DNA of 56,295 bases from Pseudomonadota bacterium (GTDB taxonomy: Bacteria; Pseudomonadota; Alphaproteobacteria; Acetobacterales; Acetobacteraceae), in NCBI GenBank assembly GCA_021798575.1, contig JAJZGI010000009.1, forward strand, positions 1-56,295. The letters run 5' to 3'. A program made the position numbers and the translations under genes. The first letter of the stretch is position 1. Each line of letters opens with the position of its first letter. This document shows positions 26,018 through 34,845 of the stretch, piece after piece. Below the pieces are notes generated by a model that was not told the DNA's origin, did no database searches, and was given only the letters and a program-made list of their open reading frames with translations.

Positions 26018-27634
26018 ATGAACAGGCAGGAGCGGCGGCGGCTGGCCAAAACCAGCCCGGACCACGGCGCGGAGCGCGTGGCCCAGGGCTTCGCCCTGTA
26101 TCAGCGGGGCGACCTGGTGACAGCTGAACGCCTGTTCCGCGAGGTGCTGCGCGAGGCACCCGCCCAGCCGGACGCGCTCCGCCTGCTGGGTGAAATCCTG
26201 ACTGACCGCGGCGCCTTCGCCGAGTCCATCGCGCTGCTCTCCCGCCTCATAGCCGCTCACCCGACAAATTTCGCCGGGCACTACAGCCTTGCCAATGCAT
26301 ACCGCCTGGCCGGGCAGATCGAGCCCGCGATCCAATCCTACTCCACCGCCCTGCGCCTGAACCCCGGTTTCGCCGGCGCGCACCATGGCCTGGGCCTGGC
26401 GCTGCGCCGGGTTGAGCGCGAGCCGGAAGCCCTGGCCAGCCTGCAAGCCGCCACGCGGCTGGCACCGGATTGGGCTATCGCCTGGCGGGATGCGGGCCTG
26501 GCGCTGGCCGTCCTGGGGGATATCCCCGGCGCGCAGCACGCCCTGCAACGCGCGGTGGCGCTCAGCCCCGCGCTGGGGGACGCGCAACGGCACCTCGCCG
26601 CCATCCGCGCGGATACACCCGGGCCGGACGAGCTCTCCGCGCTGGCGCTGCTCTCGGCGGATGCGCGCCTGCCCATGAATGAGCGGATCGATTTGCTGTT
26701 CAGCCAAGGGCGGCTGGCCGAAAAACAGGGCGCGCACGCCACCGCCTTTGCGCATTTCACCGAAGCCAATGGCCTGCTGCGGGCGCAACTGCACAATGCC
26801 GGCAAGGGCTTCAACCGCGCCCGCCTCACCCAGGATATCGACTCCATCATCGCCACCTTCACCCAGGCCAGCTTCAACGATCTGGGCGATGAGTCGGAGT
26901 TGCCCGTCTTCATGGTGGGGATGCCGCGCGCCGGCTCCTCGCTGGTCGAGCAGATCGCCGCCAGCCACTCCCAGGTGTTTGGCGCGGGTGAGCAGAGCAC
27001 CATCGGCGCCATCGCCGGGCGGATCGGCGCCAAACCCGGCCCGGCCTGGACACGCGAACGCCTCGCGGCCGAGGCGGCGGATTATCTGGCTGGCCTGCGC
27101 GCGAAATCGGGCGATGCCACGCGCATCATCGACAAGATGCCGGATAATATTTTTCACCTCGGCCTCATCGCCGCTTTGTTCCCCAACGCGCGCGTGGTCT
27201 TCTGTGAGCGCGACCTGCGCGATGTCATGATCTCCTGCTATTTCCAGCATTTCGCCGCACTCCATGGGTTCGATACCAGCCTGGCGGACTGCGCCTTCCG
27301 CGCGGGCGAGGTTGCCCGGCTGTCCGACCATTGGCGCGCCGTGCTGCCGCTGCGCTGGATGGATATGTCCTACGAGGCGCTGCTGGCTGAACCCCGCGCG
27401 CAGGCGCAGCGGCTGGTGGCGTTCCTCGGGCTGGAGTGGGAGGAGCGATGCCTGAATTTTCACGAGACCCGGCGCACGGTGCGCACCGCGAGCTGGTCCC
27501 AGGTCCGCCAGCCGCTCTACCAGCACGCGCAGGGCCGCTGGCGCCATTACGCCGGCGCGGTGACGGCGGCGCTGGCACAGAGCCCCGGTGCGGTTGCGCC
27601 CGCGCGCCCGAACAGCCTAAACATCAGTTCATGA
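26018..27634 (+). CDS. TPR-repeat sulfotransferase
   Basis: 538 residues. Residues ~20-200 are tetratricopeptide repeats (e.g. PTNFAGHYSLANAYRLAGQ, GFAGAHHGLGLALR). Residues ~295-510 are a sulfotransferase: VFMVGMPRAGSSLVEQI is the PAPS 5'-phosphosulfate loop, and FPNARVVFCERDLRDVMIS the 3'-phosphate motif. Such proteins sulfate tyrosines or glycans; no signal peptide is seen. The ATG at 26018 follows GGAG by five bases; the longer frame overlaps the terminator. It overlaps the acyltransferase gene by four bases. Confidence 0.87.
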   Translation: MNRQERRRLAKTSPDHGAERVAQGFALYQRGDLVTAERLFREVLREAPAQPDALRLLGEILTDRGAFAESIALLSRLIAAHPTNFAGHYSLANAYRLAGQIEPAIQSYSTALRLNPGFAGAHHGLGLALRRVEREPEALASLQAATRLAPDWAIAWRDAGLALAVLGDIPGAQHALQRAVALSPALGDAQRHLAAIRADTPGPDELSALALLSADARLPMNERIDLLFSQGRLAEKQGAHATAFAHFTEANGLLRAQLHNAGKGFNRARLTQDIDSIIATFTQASFNDLGDESELPVFMVGMPRAGSSLVEQIAASHSQVFGAGEQSTIGAIAGRIGAKPGPAWTRERLAAEAADYLAGLRAKSGDATRIIDKMPDNIFHLGLIAALFPNARVVFCERDLRDVMISCYFQHFAALHGFDTSLADCAFRAGEVARLSDHWRAVLPLRWMDMSYEALLAEPRAQAQRLVAFLGLEWEERCLNFHETRRTVRTASWSQVRQPLYQHAQGRWRHYAGAVTAALAQSPGAVAPARPNSLNISS

Positions 27635-28775
27635 CCGAGATAACCAGCACGAGCCCGCCGACGCCGACGCGCGCCAATAATTTCAGCCTCCTGCGCATGC
27701 TGTTCGCGAGCCTGGTGGTTGTTTCACACTCCTCAGATATGATCTACGGCGACCCGCTGCACGATATTCTGACCCGCATCTTTGGCACCATCTCTTTTGG
27801 CACCCTCGCGGTCGATGGATTTTTCATCATCAGCGGCTATCTCATCACCCAGAGTTTTTTCAGCTCCAGCCGTGCATCTTATCTGTTGAAGCGCCTCCTG
27901 CGCATTTATCCCGGCTTCATCGTTGCATTCCTGTTCTCAATTCTGCTGTGCGTGTATTTCTCCGCCTACCAACCGCCGATCACGCACAAGGAAATTTTTA
28001 ATAATATCGTCAACGTGACATTGCTCATGGAGCCCTTTTTAAGCTCCGTCTATCCGGGCTCGTTTCATCCCGGCCTGAACGGCTCAATGTGGAGCATTTC
28101 ATACGAATTTCATTGCTATTTGATGGTCATATTGCTGGCCTATGTGGGCCTGTTCCAGCGCAAAAAACTCCTCCTCGCCATCACCGGTATATTTCTCTTC
28201 ATCCTGCTGTTCCACCCCACCATCTACGTGCCCGGGTCGGCGGATGTCGCGCCTTTCGTCCCGCAGCCGATCAGCCTGCCCGCCCGCGCCTGGCGCGATC
28301 TCCTCTCGGTCACGCTGGAGTGGCCACTGGTCGACGTGCGGCTGTTCGGCATGTTCCTCTCCGGCTGCTGCTTCTATGTTTTTCGGGAGTCCGTCGCCTA
28401 CCATGGCCGCCTCGCCGCCGTGGCTGCTCTCGTGCTCATCATCTGCATGTTCTTCGCGCCCCTGGCCGAGCCCGCGGTGGCCGTCTTCGGCGGCTATCTC
28501 ATCTTCTGTTCGCCTTCGCGGTCAAACCGCTCAAGGCCAGCGGATTCTTCAACAAGACAGACCTGTCCTACGGAATCTACCTCTACGCCTGGCCCGTACA
28601 AAAAGTCCTGATGCTGAAATTCCACTTCGCCAGCCCCTATGCGCTGTTCATCTGCGCCTGGGCAATCGCCGCGATGCTCGCCTTCGCCAGTTGGAACCTG
28701 ATCGAAAAACCATGCATCGCCTTGAAGTCCCGCTACCGCCCTCAGCCCAACGCGTACTCCGCCTCCGGCGTATAG
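27631..28775 (+). pseudogene. Acyltransferase-3 (OafA-like) gene with a frameshift
   Basis: A polytopic membrane O-acyltransferase split between two frames. From ATG 27631 the frame gives FSLLRMLFASLVVVSHSSD, VDGFFIISGYLI and many helices to GGYLIF near 28509, then goes out of family and stops at 28611. Shifted by one base, it continues FAFAVKPLKASGFFNK, LSYGIYLYAWPVQKVLM and ASWNLIEKPCIALK to 28775, the expected C-terminus. One base appears to be missing near 28503-28512. The intact protein would be about 380 residues. Coupled to the sulfotransferase, it likely modified a surface glycan. Confidence 0.82.
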
Positions 28776-29275
28776 GTCGGCTGGTCCTTGCCCAAAAACG
28801 AGCTGAACAACGTCACATTATCGGCGCCGATCGGCGCGGAACGATAAAGATTATTCGCCTGGACAAAGCTGGTGAGGCTCGGCGTGACGGGTGCATCCAT
28901 CCGCGCCAGCGCGACATGCGGGGTAAACCGGCGCTTATCCGGCGCCAGCCCAACCCGGTGCAGCGCCGTCTCCACCTTGCTCTGCAAGCGCGCCAGGCTC
29001 TCGTTGCGCTCAACCCCCGCCCAGAGCGTGTTCACCCGCCCGTTCTTCTCGAACCAGCCAAGCCCCGAGAGCGAGAACGCAAAGCTGCGCCCGCGCAGTG
29101 TGGCCAGCGCCAGGTCGATCTCCTCGGCCTGCAAGCGGCTGGCCTCGCCGATGAAGCGCAGGGTCAGGTGGAAATTATCCGCAGGCACCCAGCGCGCGCC
29201 GACAATATTGCAGGAGAGATCACTGAGTTCTTCTTTAACCTCCCACGGGAGGTCCAGGGCAACGAACAGGCGCAT
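28742..29275 (-). CDS. thpR: RNA 2',3'-cyclic phosphodiesterase (2H/LigT family)
   Basis: 177 residues. Start MRLFVALDLP (ATG 29275, after AGGTGG). First catalytic motif FHLTLRF (H36, T38); the second, FTPHVALAR, has H120 but alanine (122) where threonine is usual. It hydrolyses 2',3'-cyclic phosphates on RNA. The 3' end overlaps the acyltransferase gene by 34 bases, tail to tail. Confidence 0.85.
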   Translation of the reverse strand: MRLFVALDLPWEVKEELSDLSCNIVGARWVPADNFHLTLRFIGEASRLQAEEIDLALATLRGRSFAFSLSGLGWFEKNGRVNTLWAGVERNESLARLQSKVETALHRVGLAPDKRRFTPHVALARMDAPVTPSLTSFVQANNLYRSAPIGADNVTLFSSFLGKDQPTYTPEAEYALG

Positions 29276-29358
29276 GGTCGGCCACCTTTCGGTCAGAGGG
29301 CGACGCGCCGCTTGCAGCGAATCGGCGCCATAATTTTGCAATAACAAAGGCGGGGTGG

Positions 29359-31122
29359 TCAACTTCTAATTGGCGCGGTCGCCGCCCTCAGCCAGGTGCG
29401 GCTTTCCGGCGCCAGAAACGGTGAGAGCTCGGCCCAAACCCGCGCATGATAGTCATTCAGCCAGGCCAGCGCGGCGGAGCTGAGCCAGGCGGGGTCGATC
29501 AACGTGCGGTCGAACGGCGCCAATGTGAGCACCTCGAACCGCAGAAACTTCCGCGTGGCGTCGGCAAATTCCGCCGCCTGCACCAGCAGCAGGTTCTCAA
29601 GCCGGATGCCATATTCGCCCGGCGCGTAGAACCCTGGCTCGTCCGAGAGGATCATGCCCGCCTGCAAGGGCACGGGCTTGGCCACGCGGGAGATCCCCGC
29701 CGGCCCCTCATGCACCGAGAGGTAGGCCCCCACGCCGTGGCCCGTGCCATGGTCATAATCCAGCCCCACCTGCCAGAGTGCGGCGCGCGCGAAGGCATCC
29801 AGATGCGCGCCCGCCACCCCTTGCGGAAACACCGCCATGGCGAGCGCGATATGCCCGGCCAGCACGCGCGTCACATGCTCGCGCAGTTTTGCGGGCGGGG
29901 CGTCCGGCCCGGTCCACAGCGTGCGGGTGATATCGGTGGTGCCGTCCAGATACTGCGCGCCGCTGTCGATCAGATACACCTCGTTGGCACCAATCGTCCG
30001 GTTCGTCTCCGGCGTCACGCGGTAATGGATGATCGCCCCATGCTCGCCCGCACCTGAGATCGCGGGGAAGCTCTCACCCTTAAAATACATCTGCCCCGCG
30101 CGCTCGGCGCGCAGATATTCAGCGGCGGAGATCTCGCTCTGCCCCGGCGTGGCCGCCAACCAGGCGAGAAAATTCACCATCGCCACGCCATCGCGAAGGT
30201 GCGCGGCGCGCGCACCCGCCTGCTCCACCGCGTTTTTCATGGCGCGCGGCAGCGAAACCGGGTCCGGTCCGTGGGCAATGCTCGCCCCCGCCTGCGCAAG
30301 CTGGCTGGCAAACCACACCGGCATCGCAGCCGGGTCGTAGCGCACATTTTTGCCCGCCAGCGCCCGGAGCGCGCCCGCGAGCGCCCCGCGCTCGGCCAGC
30401 GCCACATCGGGGCCGAGATGCGCGCGCGTCTCATCCGGCAGCTTGGCCGCTTCCATGAACAGGCTGGCCGTGCCATCCGCGAAGAGCAGCGCATAGCCAA
30501 GCGCCACGGGGGTGAATTCAACATCCGCGCCCCTGATGTTGAACAGCCAGGCGAGGGACGCCGGATCGCACAGAATCGCCGCATCCTGCCCTGCCGCGCG
30601 CAGCTCCGCCGCCAGGAGCGCCCGCTTGGCGGCGGAGTTCTCGCCCGCAAAACGCGCCTCATGCACCACGGCGGGGGCCATCGGCAGCGCCGGGCGGTCG
30701 GCCCATATCGCATCGATCGGGTTGTGCGCCACCGGCACCATCACGCAGCCGGTGCAGCGCGCCAGCGCCTCGGCGCTGATCAGCCATGGGTCGTAGCCGA
30801 TCCGCAGCCCCGCCGCATGACGCACCAGCCAGTCCTCCGGCCGGTCCTGCGTCAGATGCAGCCGCTCCCACAGTTCGGGGTCGGTCTCCTGGGCCAGTTG
30901 CAGCGTGTAACGGCCATCGGACCACACCGCCGCCCGCCCGGCCAGCACCGCCGCCAGCCCGGCGCTGCCGGTAAAACCGCTGATGAACGCCAGCCGCTCG
31001 GCGCAGGGCGGCACATATTCACCCAGATGCTCGTCCGCGCGTGGGATGATAAAACCATCCAGCCCGTGCGCAGCCAGGGCCGCGCGCAGCGCCGTCAACC
31101 GAGCATTATGTTCTGAGTTCAT
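29359..31122 (-). CDS. Xaa-Pro aminopeptidase (M24B, aminopeptidase P)
   Basis: 587 residues, the long form with two N-terminal creatinase-like domains and a C-terminal pita-bread domain. Metal ligands: two Asp in YLIDSGAQYLDGTTDITRT, His in HGTGHGVGAYLSVHEGP, Glu in SDEPGFYAPGEYGIRLEN. It removes the first residue before proline in the cytosol. GAGGTG lies before the ATG at 31122. Confidence 0.94.
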   Translation of the reverse strand: MNSEHNARLTALRAALAAHGLDGFIIPRADEHLGEYVPPCAERLAFISGFTGSAGLAAVLAGRAAVWSDGRYTLQLAQETDPELWERLHLTQDRPEDWLVRHAAGLRIGYDPWLISAEALARCTGCVMVPVAHNPIDAIWADRPALPMAPAVVHEARFAGENSAAKRALLAAELRAAGQDAAILCDPASLAWLFNIRGADVEFTPVALGYALLFADGTASLFMEAAKLPDETRAHLGPDVALAERGALAGALRALAGKNVRYDPAAMPVWFASQLAQAGASIAHGPDPVSLPRAMKNAVEQAGARAAHLRDGVAMVNFLAWLAATPGQSEISAAEYLRAERAGQMYFKGESFPAISGAGEHGAIIHYRVTPETNRTIGANEVYLIDSGAQYLDGTTDITRTLWTGPDAPPAKLREHVTRVLAGHIALAMAVFPQGVAGAHLDAFARAALWQVGLDYDHGTGHGVGAYLSVHEGPAGISRVAKPVPLQAGMILSDEPGFYAPGEYGIRLENLLLVQAAEFADATRKFLRFEVLTLAPFDRTLIDPAWLSSAALAWLNDYHARVWAELSPFLAPESRTWLRAATAPIRS

Positions 31123-31269
31123 GGATACACCTCATGTTATGCGTCTGGCGCAACTCTGGCCCGGGACGCCGAGCTCCCTGAAAAGCGCCAAATCGTGTAT
31201 ATAAAATGCCATACAGACGCAGCTGACCCAGATCGGGGCGGCCGTCGTATGATTTAACAGGTGCCTATC

Positions 31270-31512
31270 ATGACGACCAATATCATCACCAAACCCGTTT
31301 TGAGCAAGTTCGGGGGTCTGGTTTTTACCCGCCAATCGCCCAACGTGGCGGCGCAGCGGCATCAGAGCCTGCGCGCCGGCTTCAAGGCCTGGCTGGAGCG
31401 CCACGCGGCGCAGCGCGAGCTGGAGAATCTCTCCGACCGCAGCCTGAACGACATCGGCCTGGCCCGCCAGGACATCAAGGCCGCCGTCCGCGCCAAACGC
31501 GCCGGGCGCTAA
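31270..31512 (+). CDS. DUF1127 small basic protein
   Basis: 80 residues. The C-terminal ~45 are a DUF1127 (YjiS-like) motif: RELENLSDRSLNDIGLARQDI, read in two parts around the central SD. Such small Arg-rich proteins affect RNA turnover or phosphate and stress responses in alphaproteobacteria. The ATG at 31270 follows AGGTG by eight bases; a GTG at 31261 is less likely. TATAAA at 31200 may be part of its promoter. Confidence 0.8.
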   Translation: MTTNIITKPVLSKFGGLVFTRQSPNVAAQRHQSLRAGFKAWLERHAAQRELENLSDRSLNDIGLARQDIKAAVRAKRAGR

Positions 31513-31522
31513 CCCCTGAGTG

Positions 31523-32392
31523 TCATGCGAATGCCCGGGCGCGGCTCAGTTTGATGAAATTGGCCGCGGCCGGGTTGAGCGGTCGGCCTGCCACCGCCGC
31601 CAGCAGCACCCCGCGTGAGAGTTCAGGCTCGTCGAATCTTCGCGTCGCCAGCGGTGTCGCGAAGGCCAGCCGGTCGGAGAGCAGCGCGATACCCAGTCCC
31701 GCGATGACAAGCTCCACCAGTTGCGCCGCCGCGCCGTTGCAGCGTTGCAGGCGCAGCGAGAAGCCGGTGACGCTGCCCAGCATGTTGGCATAGCCGCCGC
31801 ACCGCTCGCCCACCAGAATCGTCTCATCTTGAATATCGCGTGCGGTGATCACGTTCATCGCGGCGAGCGGATGGCCTGCGGGCAGCACCAGGACGGCATT
31901 CTCCCGGTAGAGCGGCCAGCGGTTGAGCCGCTCCGGCAGGTCTGCGTCATCGGGCAGCAGCGCGCAGTCCAGCCTGTCGGTCAGCATGGCCTCGATCAGC
32001 ATCGCCGGGCTGGATTCATCGAAATGAATAATGGTACCGGGCAGCATCCGCGAGACCTCGCGCACGGCGGGCGCGATCGCCAGCGCGCCGATGCCAGGGC
32101 CGAGCCCGATTTTCAAGGTCGCAGGCTTATGACTGCGATTTTCCCGCGCAAGGCTGGTCGCGGCGTCTGCGGCCTCCAGCATGGCGGCGAGATGCGGCTG
32201 CATCGCCCGGCCCAGCTCGGTGAGCTGCGTGAGGTTACGCTCGCGGAACAGCAAGGCGCCGCCCAGTTCCTCCTCCAGCCGCTGCACGGCCCGGGTCAGC
32301 GCGGGCTGGCTCACGTTGCACTGCTGCGCCGCGCGCGTGAAATTGAGCGTGTGGCACAGCGTGATGAAATAACGGACCTGCGAGATCTCCAT
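31523..32392 (-). CDS. LysR-family regulator
   Basis: 289 residues. Winged helix SQVRYFITLCHTLNFTRAA with NVSQPALTRAVQRLEEELGG, then an effector domain with PGIGALAIAPAV and GLGIALLSDRLA. It starts two bases after the stop of the upstream thioredoxin-fold gene, so both are one unit. This CbbR/OxyR-like order with a peroxiredoxin-type gene hints at an oxidative-stress role, but the effector is unknown. Confidence 0.9.
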   Translation of the reverse strand: MEISQVRYFITLCHTLNFTRAAQQCNVSQPALTRAVQRLEEELGGALLFRERNLTQLTELGRAMQPHLAAMLEAADAATSLARENRSHKPATLKIGLGPGIGALAIAPAVREVSRMLPGTIIHFDESSPAMLIEAMLTDRLDCALLPDDADLPERLNRWPLYRENAVLVLPAGHPLAAMNVITARDIQDETILVGERCGGYANMLGSVTGFSLRLQRCNGAAAQLVELVIAGLGIALLSDRLAFATPLATRRFDEPELSRGVLLAAVAGRPLNPAAANFIKLSRARAFA

Positions 32393-32394
32393 GC

Positions 32395-33027
32395 TCAGAT
32401 CCGCCCCAGCGCCGCGATGATATCCGCCGGTTCCGCGCGGTGCGTGAAATCAATATCCACGAAACGCCAGGCAATGCGGCCATCCGGCGCGATGATGAAG
32501 GTCGCGGGCACCGGCAGGCACCAGGCGCCGTTGCCATGGCGCTGGGGGAAGTTGAGCCCGGTGGAATCCAGCCGGGCGCGGTAGAGTTTTGGGACCTGAA
32601 AGACCACACCCGCCGCCAGCCCGACCCCAAAATCCACATCCACCAGCACCTCATATCCCCCGCCATGTTGGCGCTGGGTGGTGAGCGCCAGGCCCCCGGT
32701 CTCGGGCGTCAGGGCCAACAGGCTGGCACCGGCGGCGTGAATCTGTGGCATCGCCCGGGCCAGCGCATCGAGCGTCGCGCGGCACCATGGGCACCACTCG
32801 CCCCGGAAAAACCCCAGAACCACCGGCCCCTGGGCGAGCTGCTCGGCCAGGCTGACGAGCCTCCCCTCGGCACTGGGCAGCACGAAGTCCGGAAACATGG
32901 CGCCGGGTTCAAGGATGTTGGAGAGAAAATTCCGGGCGTTCAGCCGGGTCAGGATTTGCTGATAGGCGGCGTTCCAGGCGGCGTCCTGGCGCCTGCTCTC
33001 GCGCAATGCATCCAGGCCGGGCTGCAA
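32395..33027 (-). CDS. AhpC/TSA thioredoxin-fold protein
   Basis: 210 residues. VVLGFFRGEWCPWCRATL carries C79-x-x-C82 in the peroxiredoxin/thioredoxin fold; FPDFVLPSAEGRLVSL before it and PATFIIAPDGRIAW after it complete the domain. Probably a cytosolic thiol peroxidase or reductase. The start is uncertain: TTG at 33027 is the first usual codon, but the GGGGAG site lies 16 bases upstream of it, so translation may begin a few codons earlier at a rare codon. Confidence 0.8.
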   Translation of the reverse strand: MQPGLDALRESRRQDAAWNAAYQQILTRLNARNFLSNILEPGAMFPDFVLPSAEGRLVSLAEQLAQGPVVLGFFRGEWCPWCRATLDALARAMPQIHAAGASLLALTPETGGLALTTQRQHGGGYEVLVDVDFGVGLAAGVVFQVPKLYRARLDSTGLNFPQRHGNGAWCLPVPATFIIAPDGRIAWRFVDIDFTHRAEPADIIAALGRI

Positions 33028-33112
33028 ATATTCGATGTTTTATCTCCCCAAACCCTGGGCCGGCAGATTTATCGCGCCGAACCCAGGAATGATCAATGGC
33101 GTGTGGAAAACC

Positions 33113-33370
33113 CTATGGCGTGGGCGCCATGTTGGATTGGCCCATGCCGCCGCCCATGCCGGTGCCGGCAGGCTGCAAGTTCTGGGTCGTGCTCTTGGCT
33201 GGCGCGGTGCTGGGATGGGCCATGCCATTGCCCATGCTGCTGCCCATTGCCGTGCCGGACATGGTGTTGGTCGTGGGTGCCATATTGTTGCTGCCCATGC
33301 TGCTCTGGGCCAGCGCGCCCTGCGCGGCGGCAACGCTGAGGGCGCAGGCGAAAATAAAATAACGTGACAT
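33113..33370 (-). CDS. Small secreted methionine-rich protein
   Basis: 85 residues. A signal peptide (SRYFIFACALSVAAAQGALA, cleavage after ALA-Q) is followed by 63 low-complexity residues with nine methionines and many Gly, Ser, Asn, Pro and Thr (SSMGSNNMAPTTNTMSG, GTGMGGGMGQSNM), no cysteine and one histidine. GGAG lies eight bases before the ATG. I do not recognise a family. Met-rich periplasmic segments may bind copper(I) or act as an oxidant sink; it is divergent from a sulfite-oxidase-fold operon. Confidence 0.68.
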   Translation of the reverse strand: MSRYFIFACALSVAAAQGALAQSSMGSNNMAPTTNTMSGTAMGSSMGNGMAHPSTAPAKSTTQNLQPAGTGMGGGMGQSNMAPTP

Positions 33371-33529
33371 CGGGGTTGCTCCAGTGTTTGGTTTGTTTGG
33401 TTGCCGGCTCGGGCCGGTGCGCCATGTCTGGACCAGAAACCCGACCGGGGCCAATGCCGTTTGGGTATAGAATCGATAACTGGACCACGCCGTGGCCCGC
33501 GGGCATCAGTGTCGGGCAGGAGGACCAAG

Positions 33530-34132
33530 ATGAAACCCACACGCAAGCCGATTCACCCCTGGCCGGTCAGGCTCACCCACTGGCTGAATGCCCTGGCGAT
33601 CGTGATGATGATCGGCAGCGGCTGGCAGATCTACGACGCCTCACCCTTGTTTGGCTTCCGCTTCCCGCCGCTCATCACCATCGGTGGCTGGCTGGGTGCG
33701 GCCATCGCCTGGCATCTGGCCTTCATGTGGCTGCTCGTGGTCAACGGCCTGGTCTATTTCACCTACAGCGCGGCGACCGGCCATTTCCGCAAATTCTTTC
33801 CGCTCAGCCCGCGCGCCGTCTGGCAGGATTTTCGCGCCGCGCTGCGCTTCAGGCTCCCGCATGAAAAGGGCGTCTATAACGCCATCCAGAGGCTGCTGTA
33901 TCTGGGCGTGCTCGCCGCCGGGGTGGTCATCGTGCTCTCCGGCCTCGCCATCTGGAAGCCGGTGCAGCTCTGGTTCCTGTGCGACCTCATGGATGGCTAC
34001 CGCATCGCGCGCTATGTGCATTTTTTCGCCATGGCGGTGATCGTCTCCTTCACCTGCATCCACGTGCTGCTGGTGGCGCTCGTGCCCAAAGTGCTGCCGC
34101 CGATGCTCACCGGCGGGAGGCAGGAGCCATGA
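33530..34132 (+). CDS. Cytochrome b561-type membrane subunit
   Basis: 200 residues with four membrane helices. Histidines in HPWPVRLTHWLNAL, IAWHLAFMW, VHFFAMAV and TCIHVLLVA are placed as haem b ligands in the b561/Ni-Fe-hydrogenase-type cytochrome fold. AGGAGG lies seven bases before the ATG at 33530. It overlaps the molybdopterin gene by four bases, so it probably passes quinol electrons to or from that subunit. Confidence 0.87.
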   Translation: MKPTRKPIHPWPVRLTHWLNALAIVMMIGSGWQIYDASPLFGFRFPPLITIGGWLGAAIAWHLAFMWLLVVNGLVYFTYSAATGHFRKFFPLSPRAVWQDFRAALRFRLPHEKGVYNAIQRLLYLGVLAAGVVIVLSGLAIWKPVQLWFLCDLMDGYRIARYVHFFAMAVIVSFTCIHVLLVALVPKVLPPMLTGGRQEP

Positions 34133-34845
34133 GCCCCATCCAACGCCGCGCCCTGCTGATGCGCGCGCTGGCCCTGGGTGCGGCCACCACGCTGCCCGGC
34201 TGCAACTATGAGGACCCGAACCACCCCGACCTAGCGGATGATTTTCTGCACGCGATGTCCTACTGGAACGACCGCGTGCAGCAGGCCCTGTTCGACCCGC
34301 ATACGCTCGCACCCACCTTCCGCCCGGACCAGATCACCAATCCGCCGCGCTTCAATGCGTTCTACAGCATCTCCCAGGCGCCGGTGGTGGACCCCGCCAC
34401 CTACCGGCTGCAACTCGGCGGCCAGATCCGCGACCAAACCCCCTGGACCTTAGCCGCGCTGAACGCGCTGCCCCAGACGAGCCAGATCACCCGGCTGGTC
34501 TGCGTGGAGGGCTGGCGCGTCATCGGCCAATGGTCCGGCGTGCCGCTGAGTGATTTTCTGCGCCGTGTCGGCGCGGATACCACGTGCCGATATGTTTCCT
34601 TCCAATGCGCCGATGGATATTATTCGAGCATCGACATGGAATCCGCCCTGCAACCCCAAACCATCCTGGCGCTGCAATTTCTCGGAGCGCCGCTCACCCC
34701 GCCGTTCGGCGCGCCGGTGCGCCTGCGCATCCCGACCAAGCTCGGCTTCAAAAACCCCAAATCCATCGTCCAGCTCGCGGTCACCAATGTATATCCCGGC
34801 GGCTACTGGGAGGATCAGGGGTATAATTGGTTCAGCGGCTCCTAA
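34129..34845 (+). CDS. Sulfite-oxidase-fold molybdopterin oxidoreductase
   Basis: 238 residues. The Mo-ligating cysteine is C125 in TRLVCVEGWR, and the domain ends with RIPTKLGFKNPKSI as in the SUOX/MsrP (YedY) family. The N-terminus (IQRRALLMRALALGAAT then LPGC) combines a twin arginine with a lipobox-like cysteine at 25, suggesting Tat export and perhaps lipid anchoring. Coupled to a b561 cytochrome instead of the usual YedZ/MsrQ. The substrate (sulfoxide, sulfite or other) cannot be told. Confidence 0.87.
   Translation: MSPIQRRALLMRALALGAATTLPGCNYEDPNHPDLADDFLHAMSYWNDRVQQALFDPHTLAPTFRPDQITNPPRFNAFYSISQAPVVDPATYRLQLGGQIRDQTPWTLAALNALPQTSQITRLVCVEGWRVIGQWSGVPLSDFLRRVGADTTCRYVSFQCADGYYSSIDMESALQPQTILALQFLGAPLTPPFGAPVRLRIPTKLGFKNPKSIVQLAVTNVYPGGYWEDQGYNWFSGS

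Noticed and set aside
25988-27547. 519-codon open frame opposite the TPR-sulfotransferase
   Set aside because: Shadow of the real gene; no recognisable motif and Gly/Arg/Gln-rich composition.
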